Source: Clostridia bacterium (lineage in GTDB: Bacteria; Bacillota; Clostridia; Christensenellales; Aristaeellaceae). From it: a stretch of DNA of 8,367 nucleotides. The stretch's first letter is position 1. Every line of letters starts with the position of its first letter. Location: contig JAFPYA010000199.1 in assembly GCA_017412445.1 (NCBI GenBank), forward strand, positions 1 through 8,367, given 5' to 3'. This document shows, one piece after another, positions 1-5,431 of this stretch. The notes beneath the pieces are model-generated. The model searched no databases. It was not told the DNA's origin and saw only the letters and a program-made list of their open reading frames with translations. The position numbers were made by a program, and so were the translations under genes.

Positions 1-377
1 ACGTTGTAGCGGTCGGCCTGGCGCCAGACGGTCTCGGACTGCGGCTGCACGCCGCCCACCGCGCAGAAGACGCACACCGCGCCGTCGAGGACGCGCAGCG
101 ACCGTTCCACTTCCATCGTGAAGTCGACGTGGCCGGGGGTGTCGATGATGTTGATGGTGTGCCCCGTCCACTCGCATGAGATCGCCGCGGACTGGATCGT
201 TATGCCGCGCTCGCGCTCCTGCACCATGAAGTCGGTCGTCGTGTTGCCGTCGTGCACGTCACCGTGCTTGTGTATCTTGCCCGTGTAAAAGAGGATTCTC
301 TCGGTCGTCGTAGTCTTGCCCGCGTCAATGTGGGCCACAATGCCGATGTTGCGCACGTTCTTTAGTTCACTCGCCAT
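1..377 (-). CDS. fusA: Elongation factor G, N-terminal part (runs off left edge)
   Basis: This is the GTPase domain of a translation elongation factor G, the ribosomal translocase (or, in some paralogues, a recycling factor). The first 125 residues are present; the rest lies outside the window. Visible GTPase motifs are the P-loop AHIDAGKT (15-22), switch I ending RERGIT (55-60) with Thr60, and the G3 motif DTPGH (79-83), followed by the conserved EVERSLRVLDGA and SETVWRQADRYN. The start is fixed by the usual short EF-G N-terminus and an in-frame TGA six codons upstream. No Shine-Dalgarno is seen, and a -10 box lies only 9 nt upstream. The switch I stretch DFMVQERERGITIQSAA, recalled from memory, looks closer to EF-G2-type factors than to canonical EF-G, so a paralogue is possible. 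EF-G family is near certain; subtype is open. Confidence 0.96.
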   Translation of the reverse strand, partial: MASELKNVRNIGIVAHIDAGKTTTTERILFYTGKIHKHGDVHDGNTTTDFMVQERERGITIQSAAISCEWTGHTINIIDTPGHVDFTMEVERSLRVLDGAVCVFCAVGGVQPQSETVWRQADRYN

Positions 378-386
378 AGTGTGGAT

Positions 387-395
387 ATTATATCA
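387..395 (-). promoter_or_regulatory. Extended -10 promoter for fusA
   Basis: On the minus strand the sequence reads TGATATAAT: a perfect TATAAT at 387-392 preceded by the TGn extension. The 17-bp-upstream position (CGCACA) is a poor -35, as is common with extended -10 elements. Only 9 nt separate the -10 from the fusA ATG, so a start about 7 nt downstream would give a leader of a few nucleotides. The same 11-mer TATGATATAAT occurs in the hydrogenase operon promoter near 2040-2050. Confidence 0.6.
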
Positions 396-423
396 TACAT
401 TATGGCGGTTGTGCGTTTGTCGC

Positions 424-546
424 TCAGTCGGAATCGCCCCGAATTGCAGCCAGCAGCTCTTCAAAGCGGGCGTACAGCTTCATTGAGCCTGAAGAGGTAC
501 AGCCGGTACCGCCGCAGACCAGAATAGTAGAACGGAAAAGGTCCAT
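424..546 (-). pseudogene. hndC: Truncated NuoF/HndC-type subunit, first 40 codons only
   Basis: This reading frame has a good ribosome binding site (AGGAGG at 555-560, 8 nt before the ATG) and encodes 40 residues ending in TGA. Residues 7-21 (TILVCGGTGCTSSGS) match the opening of the thioredoxin-like [2Fe-2S] domain of NuoF/HydB/HndC flavoprotein subunits of NAD(P)-linked hydrogenases. That domain normally continues to a second cysteine pair, and the full subunit is about 600 residues with FMN, NADH and 4Fe-4S sites. Only Cys11 and Cys16 remain, so a normal cluster cannot form. I checked the other two minus-strand frames beyond the stop and found no continuation, so this is a truncation rather than a simple frameshift. 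It directly follows hndB, where hndC is expected. It is called a remnant; a functional micropeptide is unlikely but not excluded. Confidence 0.8.
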
Positions 547-563
547 ATTGCCTGCCTCCTTGC

Positions 564-929
564 TTATTCTGCCTGACCGATGGTATATTCAACCACGGGC
601 TGGCCGTTGACCACATGTTCCGCCACGATGCGCGGAACCATTTCGGGCTTTACGTTTACGTAGGTCACTTTGTCCTTGCCGGGGGTGGTGATCTCAACGA
701 TGGGCTCGTAACGGCACATGCCGATGCAGCCGGTCTGCGCCACGATCACGTTGAGCAGGTTTCTCTTGCCCACTTCGTCCACGAAAGCGTTCATCACGGG
801 ACGGGCACCGGCCGCTATGCCGCAGGTCGCCATACCTACGACGATGCGGGTACCCTCGCTCTCGCGGCGGAGGTTAACCTTGCTAAGCGTTGCCTGACGG
901 ATTTTCTCCAGATCAGCGATCGATTTCAT
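564..929 (-). CDS. hndB: HndB-like (2Fe-2S) ferredoxin-domain subunit
   Basis: This 121-residue protein belongs to the thioredoxin-like ferredoxin family found as a small subunit in NAD(P)-reducing [FeFe]-hydrogenase clusters (HndB of Desulfovibrio-type Hnd complexes). It is expected to carry electrons in the cytoplasm between the flavoprotein and hydrogenase subunits. After a helical N-terminus of about 28 residues comes the motif MATCGIAAGA (Cys36), then AQTGCIGMC (Cys68 and Cys72) and a C-terminal VKPEMVPRIVAEHVVNG segment typical of the fold. Only three cysteines are present, against four ligands in NuoE. As I recall, the CGIAAGA form is usual for HndB, so this need not mean loss of the cluster. 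The start is supported by AGGAGG about 8 nt upstream. It sits 21 bp after the ATPase gene and 17 bp before the hndC remnant, in one operon. Confidence 0.88.
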   Translation of the reverse strand: MKSIADLEKIRQATLSKVNLRRESEGTRIVVGMATCGIAAGARPVMNAFVDEVGKRNLLNVIVAQTGCIGMCRYEPIVEITTPGKDKVTYVNVKPEMVPRIVAEHVVNGQPVVEYTIGQAE

Positions 930-950
930 ATATAACCCTCCTGAAAATAG

Positions 951-1502
951 TTATTGATGTTCAATTTGCTCAATGTTCTCTTTGATGTAATCCCTTATCC
1001 AGCTGAGCACCTCAGGGGTATTGAGCGGCACATCCTCCCCAAGCATCTGGCGTATCTCCATCGTATCGAAATCGAAGCTTTCGCCGTTGTAGCCGTATGT
1101 GAGGTTGAATTCAATGCCCTCGGGCGCGCCGTTTATCAGCGACAGCATGGTCTCCGGCAGGCTGCCCATGGGAGGCAAGTCCACGTGGGAAGCCTTAAAG
1201 GCGAGCGTAAGCACCGTGCCCTTGCCCGGCGCGCTGTCGATGTGGAAGCGGCCCTCGCACATCTCGCAAAGCTGCATTATCATTGGTATTCCCAGCCCCA
1301 CCTTTCGGGTCTTGCGCGTGGTGGTGAAGGGGCTTGTGACGCGGCTTAGCAATTCCTTGCTCATTCCGCAGCCGTCGTCCTCTATCACGATGGTCAGGCT
1401 GTCGGCGGTCGTGTCAACAGTAATGCTAATGCGAATGTGCTTTGCTCCGGCTGTGATTGAATTCTGGACGAGGTCCAGAATGTACAGGGATATCTCGTTC
1501 AT
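951..1502 (-). CDS. Stand-alone histidine-kinase-like ATPase (HATPase_c) of hydrogenase operon
   Basis: This 183-residue soluble protein is a GHKL-type ATP-binding domain with no sensor, membrane segment or dimerisation/phosphoacceptor domain. The N-box is DLVQNSITAGAKHI with Asn14 as the Mg-binding residue, the G1 box is DDGCGM (42-47), and the lid/G2 region is FTTTRKTRKVGLGIPM (59-74), followed by the strand GKGTVLTLAF. About 75 C-terminal residues after the fold are of unknown role. Its ATG overlaps the stop of hndA (ATGA, 4 bp) and no Shine-Dalgarno is visible, so translation is probably coupled to hndA. Genes of this kind are common next to hndA/hydC in Clostridia and Thermotoga-type hydrogenase clusters, but their function is not established. 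Possible roles are signalling, an anti-sigma-like activity, or hydrogenase assembly. ATPase fold is secure; biological role is unknown. Confidence 0.88.
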   Translation of the reverse strand: MNEISLYILDLVQNSITAGAKHIRISITVDTTADSLTIVIEDDGCGMSKELLSRVTSPFTTTRKTRKVGLGIPMIMQLCEMCEGRFHIDSAPGKGTVLTLAFKASHVDLPPMGSLPETMLSLINGAPEGIEFNLTYGYNGESFDFDTMEIRQMLGEDVPLNTPEVLSWIRDYIKENIEQIEHQ

Positions 1503-1975
1503 TGAGCGGTCTTATACTTGTTGAGGATTCCCGGAATCTGGTCGGGGGTGAGGCGGCCGTAGACGTCGTCGTTGATCATCATAACGGGAGCAAGGCCGCA
1601 GGCGCCGAGGCATCTGGTGTCCTTGATAGTGAACAGACCGTCCTTGCTGGTTTTGCCGACCTTAGTGTCAAGTTCCTTGCACACGCGCTCGAGCACGTTC
1701 TTGGAGCCCTTGACGTAGCAGGCGGTACCCAGGCATACGCCGATTATGTAGTCGCCTCTGGGCTCGAGGGCGAACTGAGAATAGAAGGTGGCGACACCGT
1801 ACACGTCGCTGAGCGTGGTGCCCAGACCTTCGGCGATACGGATTTGCACATCCTTCGGTACATGGCCGAAGATATCCTGCGCGGATTGCAGCGTGCGCAT
1901 TACGGCGCCCTTCTGCCCTTTGTTCGCGGCGATAACCTCGTCCAGCTTGTCATACTTTTCCTGACTGATAGGCAT
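1499..1975 (-). CDS. hndA: NuoE/HndA-like [2Fe-2S] subunit of NAD(P)-linked hydrogenase
   Basis: This 158-residue protein matches the 24-kDa NuoE family, the usual length for HndA/HydC. It carries a [2Fe-2S] cluster and passes electrons in a cytoplasmic complex with a NuoF-type flavoprotein and an [FeFe]-hydrogenase, often by flavin-based electron bifurcation between NAD(P)H, ferredoxin and H2. The N-terminal helical part (IFGHVPKDVQIRIAEGLG, DVYGVATFYSQF) precedes the thioredoxin-like fold. Cluster ligands are Cys81 and Cys86 (VCLGTACY) and Cys122 and Cys126 (RCLGACGLAP), all present. The ATG lies 7 nt after a GGGGAGG ribosome binding site. It is the first gene of the minus-strand operon, about 58 nt downstream of the predicted transcription start. 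Because the operon is broken at hndC, its partners must be encoded elsewhere if it is functional. Distinguishing HndA, HydC and a formate-dehydrogenase-linked NuoE would need the missing partners. Confidence 0.93.
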   Translation of the reverse strand: MPISQEKYDKLDEVIAANKGQKGAVMRTLQSAQDIFGHVPKDVQIRIAEGLGTTLSDVYGVATFYSQFALEPRGDYIIGVCLGTACYVKGSKNVLERVCKELDTKVGKTSKDGLFTIKDTRCLGACGLAPVMMINDDVYGRLTPDQIPGILNKYKTAQ

Positions 1976-2039
1976 AGTTTAACCTCCCCTGTAAATGAAT
2001 GCATGCGTATAGAAACAAGTACATAACTCGTCAAGCTTG

Positions 2040-2048
2040 ATTATATCA
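2040..2048 (-). promoter_or_regulatory. Promoter of the hnd operon (extended -10)
   Basis: The minus strand reads TGATATAAT here, with TATAAT at 2040-2045. The -35 position at 17-bp spacing (2063-2068, ATGAAA) is weak. TTGATG at 2066-2071 would need a 20-bp spacer. The extended -10 probably compensates. The transcription start would be near 2033, giving a 5' leader of about 58 nt before hndA. Confidence 0.65.
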
Positions 2049-2062
2049 TATATTGAGCTGAA

Positions 2063-2077
2063 TTTCATCAAATGAAA
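2063..2077. promoter_or_regulatory. Candidate operator: 6-3-6 inverted repeat over hnd -35 region
   Basis: TTTCAT-CAA-ATGAAA is a perfect 6-bp inverted repeat with a 3-bp centre, lying exactly on the -35 region of the hydrogenase operon promoter. This is the position expected for a repressor that competes with RNA polymerase. It does not match the Rex (NADH-sensing) consensus of TTGTTAA and TTAACAA half-sites, so no regulator is named. A 15-bp A/T-rich repeat can arise by chance. Confidence 0.3.
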
Positions 2078-2101
2078 AACATTTAACATTGCAATTGCGG
2101 G

Positions 2102-2132
2102 CGGAAGCGACGCAGCCGCTTACGCGCTTCCG
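2102..2132. repeat. Inverted repeat between the divergent promoters
   Basis: CGGAAGCG (2102-2109) is repeated in inverted orientation as CGCTTCCG (2125-2132), an 8-bp perfect stem with a 15-nt loop. It is upstream of both divergent promoters, so it is not expected to be transcribed from either and has no T-tract. A perfect 10-bp palindrome, ATGCCGGCAT, follows at 2138-2147. These may be protein-binding sites or a leftover of an older terminator; the sequence does not decide. Confidence 0.45.
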
Positions 2133-2196
2133 GGCTTATGCCGGCATCAGTTCAATTTTAACCTTCATTAACGACCCGTTTGCGCTCGTTCGGGTG

Positions 2197-2225
2197 TTGA
2201 CTTGGCGGCATGGCTCATATATAAT
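2197..2225 (+). promoter_or_regulatory. Sigma-A promoter of the flavodiiron gene
   Basis: TTGACT (2197-2202) and a perfect TATAAT (2220-2225) are separated by 17 bp, near consensus. Transcription should start around 2232, leaving about 24 nt of leader containing AGAGG (2243-2247) before the ATG at 2256. Just upstream, ACCCG (2174-2178) and CGGGT (2191-2195) form a short inverted repeat that could be a regulator site, though it is weak. Confidence 0.85.
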
Positions 2226-2255
2226 AGACTAAAAACAGGAAAAGAGGTCAAAGGC

Positions 2256-4043
2256 ATGACTGACGCAATCCGCTACGTAGGCATAAACGACCACGCCATA
2301 GATTTGTTCGAGGGGCAGTACCGCGTGCCCAAGGGCATGAGCTACAATTCATACGTCATATTGGACGACAAAATCGCGGTTATGGACACCGTTGACAGGC
2401 ACTTCACCCACGAGTGGCTGGACAACGTGGCAAAGGCACTGGGCGGCCGCAAGCCCGATTATCTGGTTGTGCAGCACATGGAGCCGGATCACTCCGCGAA
2501 CATTATAAGCTTTATGAACACCTATCCCGAGGCCACTGTCGTCTCCTCCGCCAAGGCGTTCAACATGATGAACAACTTCTTTGGCACCGCCTTCGAGGAC
2601 AGGCGCATGGTGGTGGGCGAAGGGCAGGGGCTGAGCCTTGGTCAGCATACGCTGATATTCGTCACCGCGCCCATGGTGCACTGGCCCGAGGTCATAATGA
2701 GCTACGAATCCACCGAAAAGGTGCTGTTTTCCGCGGACGCCTTCGGCAAATTCGGCGCGCTCGACACGCCTGACGAAAGCTGGGCGGACGAGGCGCGGCG
2801 CTACTATATAGGCATAGTGGGCAAGTACGGCGCGCAGGTGCAGGCGGTGCTCAAAAAGGCCGCCGGCCTCGAAATCGAGACCATCTGCCCCTTGCACGGC
2901 CCCGTGCTAAGTGAAAACCTCAAATACTATCTCGATTTGTACAACACTTGGTCCTCCTACGCGGTTGAGACCGACGGCATAGCGGTGTTCTACACCTCGG
3001 TATACGGCAACACCAAAAACGCTGTTGAGTTGCTTTGCGACAAGCTGCGCGCGAAGGGCTGCCCCAGGCTCGCCGTGCACGACCTCGCCCGCTGCGACAT
3101 GGCCACGGCGGTGGCGGACGCGTTCCGCTTTGGCAAAATCGTGCTTGCAACCACCACCTACAACGCCGACATATTCCCCTTCATGCGCACGTTCATTGAG
3201 CATCTCAGCGAGCGCGGCTTTAAAAACCGCACCGTGGCGCTCATAGAGAACGGCTCCTGGGCACCTCAGGCTGCAAAGGTTATGAAGTCGCTGCTTGAGG
3301 GCTGCAAAAACCTCAGCTTTGCCGAGCCGACCGTAAAAATCGCCTCCGCCCTCAACGACGAAAGCAAGGCACAGGTGGAGGCGCTCAGCGAAGAGCTCTG
3401 CCGCGACTACATTGCCCTGAGCGACAAAACCGCCAACAAAAACGATATGACCGCACTTTTCAAAATAGGCTACGGCCTGTACGTGGTCACTTCAAACGAC
3501 GGCACGAAGGACAACGGCTGCATAGTCAACACCGTAAGTCAGGTCACCAATTCGCCCAACCGCGTGGCGGTGTGCATAAACAAGCAAAACTACTCCCATC
3601 ACGTGATAAAGCAGACCGGCATAATGAACGTGAACTGCTTAAGCACCGAGGCTCCCTTTGACGTGTTCCAGTCCTTCGGCTTCAGAAGCGGCCGCACGGT
3701 GAACAAGTTTGAGGATCTCACTCCCCTGCGCTCGGACAACGGCCTCGCCTTCCTACCGAGGTACATAAACGCTTTCATGTCCCTCAAAGTAGAGCAGTAC
3801 GTGGATCTGGACACCCACGGCATGTTCATCTGCCAGATAACCGAGGCGCGCGTGATAAACGACAAGCCCACCATGACCTATACCTACTATCAGGACAACG
3901 TAAAGCCCAAGCCCGAAACCAAGGGCAAAAAGGGCTACGTGTGCAAGGTCTGCGGCTACGTATACGAGGGCGACGAGCTGCCCGACGACTTCGTCTGTCC
4001 CCTGTGCAAGCACGGTGCGGCGGATTTTGAGCCGATACAGTAA
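2256..4043 (+). CDS. fprA: Flavodiiron protein fused to flavin reductase and rubredoxin (FprA-Hrb fusion)
   Basis: This 595-residue cytoplasmic enzyme is expected to reduce O2 to water and/or NO to N2O. Residues 1-240 form the metallo-beta-lactamase-like diiron domain with all ligands: H74-x-E76-x-D78-H79, H142, D161 and H214. Residues 242-385 are the FMN-binding flavodoxin domain (SVYGNTK, 248-254). Residues about 397-548 are a flavin-reductase domain (KIGYGLYVVTS, NTVSQVTNSPNRV, FGFRSGR). Residues 560-595 are a short rubredoxin with C563-x2-C566 and C581-x2-C584. The last two domains equal the Hrb protein that feeds electrons from NADH to FprA in acetogens such as Moorella, so donor and acceptor are joined here. 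The ATG at 2256 (MTDAIRYVG) is chosen with AGAGG about 8 nt before it. An in-frame TTG at 2202 is rejected because it lies inside the -35 box. It is a single-gene transcript ending at the 4053-4095 hairpin. Confidence 0.96.
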   Translation: MTDAIRYVGINDHAIDLFEGQYRVPKGMSYNSYVILDDKIAVMDTVDRHFTHEWLDNVAKALGGRKPDYLVVQHMEPDHSANIISFMNTYPEATVVSSAKAFNMMNNFFGTAFEDRRMVVGEGQGLSLGQHTLIFVTAPMVHWPEVIMSYESTEKVLFSADAFGKFGALDTPDESWADEARRYYIGIVGKYGAQVQAVLKKAAGLEIETICPLHGPVLSENLKYYLDLYNTWSSYAVETDGIAVFYTSVYGNTKNAVELLCDKLRAKGCPRLAVHDLARCDMATAVADAFRFGKIVLATTTYNADIFPFMRTFIEHLSERGFKNRTVALIENGSWAPQAAKVMKSLLEGCKNLSFAEPTVKIASALNDESKAQVEALSEELCRDYIALSDKTANKNDMTALFKIGYGLYVVTSNDGTKDNGCIVNTVSQVTNSPNRVAVCINKQNYSHHVIKQTGIMNVNCLSTEAPFDVFQSFGFRSGRTVNKFEDLTPLRSDNGLAFLPRYINAFMSLKVEQYVDLDTHGMFICQITEARVINDKPTMTYTYYQDNVKPKPETKGKKGYVCKVCGYVYEGDELPDDFVCPLCKHGAADFEPIQ

Positions 4044-4052
4044 CAGATTAAA

Positions 4053-4095
4053 AAACAAACGCTCCGTTGCATTTTCTGCAGCGGAGCGTTTGTTT
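4053..4095. terminator. Bidirectional intrinsic terminator
   Basis: Arms 4053-4071 and 4077-4095 form a 19-bp stem with one G-T wobble around a TTTTC loop. The core is CAAACGCTCCG pairing with CGGAGCGTTTG. A-rich sequence precedes it and T-rich sequence follows, so it can end transcripts from both sides. It lies in the 60-bp gap between the convergent flavodiiron and dehydrogenase genes. Confidence 0.93.
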
Positions 4096-4103
4096 GTGCC
4101 ATG

Positions 4104-5063
4104 TCAGTGGGAATACCTGTCCTCGAGCGCGCGGTAGCCCGTGGCAAAGTCGAGGCGGTTGAGCAGCGGCCCGCCGCTCAGATATCTTTGCAGGTTTTCG
4201 CGGCAGATGGAATAGATTATCTCCTCGGTCTCCTTAAGGTGTCCGAAGCTTCCGCCGCTGGCGTGGGGCGTGACTATGCAGTTTTTTAACCGCCAGAGCG
4301 GATGGGACGCGGGCAGCGGCTCGGGAAAGGCGACGTCTATCGCCGCGCCCCAGATGCGGTTTTGTTTGAGCAGGTCGGCGAGGGCGTAGAGGTCTATAAG
4401 GCTGCCCCTGCCCACGTTGACGATCACGCTGTCCGGCTTTAAGGCGAAAAGACGTTCGCGGCCGAGCAGCCCCGCGGTCTCCTGCGTGCCCGGCAGAGCA
4501 CCTACGATTATGTCGGCCTTTACGAGCTCACTGTCGAGCTCGCTTAAGCCGTGAACTTCGTCGAAGCCCTTGGGCGCGCCTGCCGAGGCGTGCCTGCGTA
4601 TGCCCGAAATAAAGCAGCCGAAGGGCTTAAAGACCGAGGCTATCGCACTTCCCAGATCGCCGCAGCCAAGTATCAGCACTCTTTTGCCTGAGGGGCTCTG
4701 CTGGCGGCCTTCGTCGCGCCAGAGGGCGTTTTGCTGGTTGTCACGAAACAGGTTCAGGCGTTTGTAGAGCGAAAGCACGAGCGCCAGCGTCCATTCGCTT
4801 ATCGAGCGGCCGAACGCGCCCGAGACCGTAGTGAGTGCGACGTTTTGAAACAGCTCAGGCCTTGAAGCGTATCTGTCCGCGCCTGCGCTTGAAATCTGCA
4901 GCCATTTCAGTTGTTTCAGATTTTTGAGGCTGTCCGGGTCAGGCTGGCCGAATACTATTTCGGCGTCATCGCTCATGCCGCGCGCGACCTCCACGCCTTC
5001 AAAGCCCCCGAACCTTTCCTCCGCGCCCTCCGGGAACGGCGCCGTAACGCAAAGCTTAATCAT
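4104..5063 (-). CDS. D-isomer-specific 2-hydroxyacid dehydrogenase
   Basis: This 319-residue NAD(P)-dependent oxidoreductase should interconvert a 2-oxoacid and its D-2-hydroxyacid in the cytoplasm. The N-terminal substrate domain (1 to about 100) contains WLQISSAGADRY. The Rossmann domain has GCGDLGSAI (133-141). Catalytic residues are all in place: Arg219 in NVGRGSLID, Glu248 in DVAFPEPLP and His267 in TPHASGG. Length is normal for the family. The ATG at 5063 overlaps the stop of the upstream CE15-RidA gene (ATGA, 4 bp) with only a weak distant GAGG, implying coupled translation. A longer frame reaching 5159 is rejected because its extra residues read the RidA coding sequence out of frame. 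It is the last gene of the operon before the terminator. Exact substrate (glyoxylate, hydroxypyruvate or another ketoacid) is not readable; the operon suggests a product of sugar-acid breakdown. Confidence 0.92.
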   Translation of the reverse strand: MIKLCVTAPFPEGAEERFGGFEGVEVARGMSDDAEIVFGQPDPDSLKNLKQLKWLQISSAGADRYASRPELFQNVALTTVSGAFGRSISEWTLALVLSLYKRLNLFRDNQQNALWRDEGRQQSPSGKRVLILGCGDLGSAIASVFKPFGCFISGIRRHASAGAPKGFDEVHGLSELDSELVKADIIVGALPGTQETAGLLGRERLFALKPDSVIVNVGRGSLIDLYALADLLKQNRIWGAAIDVAFPEPLPASHPLWRLKNCIVTPHASGGSFGHLKETEEIIYSICRENLQRYLSGGPLLNRLDFATGYRALEDRYSH

Positions 5064-5431
5064 AATTCGGCTATGGCCTCGCACTCCACCAGCGCGTCCT
5101 TGGGCAGGCGCGCCACCTCCACGCAGGAGCGGGCGGGGTACGGCTCGGTGAAGAAGCACGCGTAAACCTCGTTCACCGCTTTAAAATCGTCCATGTTCTT
5201 TATGAACACGGTGGTCTTGACCACCCTTGAAATGTCGCTGCCGGCGGCACAGAGCAGCGCAGCTACATTTTTAAACGCCTGCTCCGCCTGCCCTTTGACG
5301 TCAGAAGGCATTTCGCCGCTGATCGGGTCCGCGCCCAGCTGGCCCGAGGTGTAAACCAGATTGCCTGTTATGGTCGCCGATGAATAAGGACCAATGTTGG
5401 GCTTTGCCCCGGCTATTGACGCGGTCTTCAT
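5060..5431 (-). CDS. ridA: RidA (YjgF/UK114) imine deaminase module, possibly also translated separately
   Basis: These 123 residues are a full-length RidA-family domain forming the C-terminus of the fused frame. RidA hydrolyses reactive enamines/imines such as 2-aminoacrylate to 2-oxoacids plus ammonia, normally as a trimer. Active-site residues are present, numbered from the internal Met: Tyr17 in GPYSSA, Ser30 in YTSGQ, Arg101 and Cys103 in PARSCVEVARLP, and Glu118 in VECEAIAEL. AAAGGGGAG (5441-5449) ends 9 nt before the internal ATG, a usable ribosome binding site. The module could thus be produced both as a fusion partner and alone. Its stop overlaps the start of the 2-hydroxyacid dehydrogenase, which could reduce 2-oxoacids that it releases. 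Confidence 0.85.
   Translation of the reverse strand: MKTASIAGAKPNIGPYSSATITGNLVYTSGQLGADPISGEMPSDVKGQAEQAFKNVAALLCAAGSDISRVVKTTVFIKNMDDFKAVNEVYACFFTEPYPARSCVEVARLPKDALVECEAIAEL

Noticed and set aside
1457..2026. 189-codon plus-strand frame opposite hndA
   Set aside because: It is antisense to the clear NuoE-like gene, has no family resemblance, and arises from the codon bias of the real gene.
2078..2097. Possible Rex operator around ACATTTAACATTGCAA
   Set aside because: Only a loose half-site is present, without the paired TTGTTAA/TTAACAA symmetry.
2102..2132. Inverted repeat read as an intrinsic terminator
   Set aside because: No T-tract follows on either strand and both flanking genes diverge from this region, so nothing is there to terminate.
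2202..2255. TTG start 18 codons upstream for the flavodiiron protein
   Set aside because: The TTG lies within the -35 hexamer and the first codons overlap the -10, so this stretch would not be in the mRNA.
4104..5159. Longer dehydrogenase frame with 32 extra N-terminal residues
   Set aside because: The extra residues are Arg/Gly/Ala-rich out-of-frame translation of the RidA module; the ATGA overlap at 5060-5063 gives the natural start.
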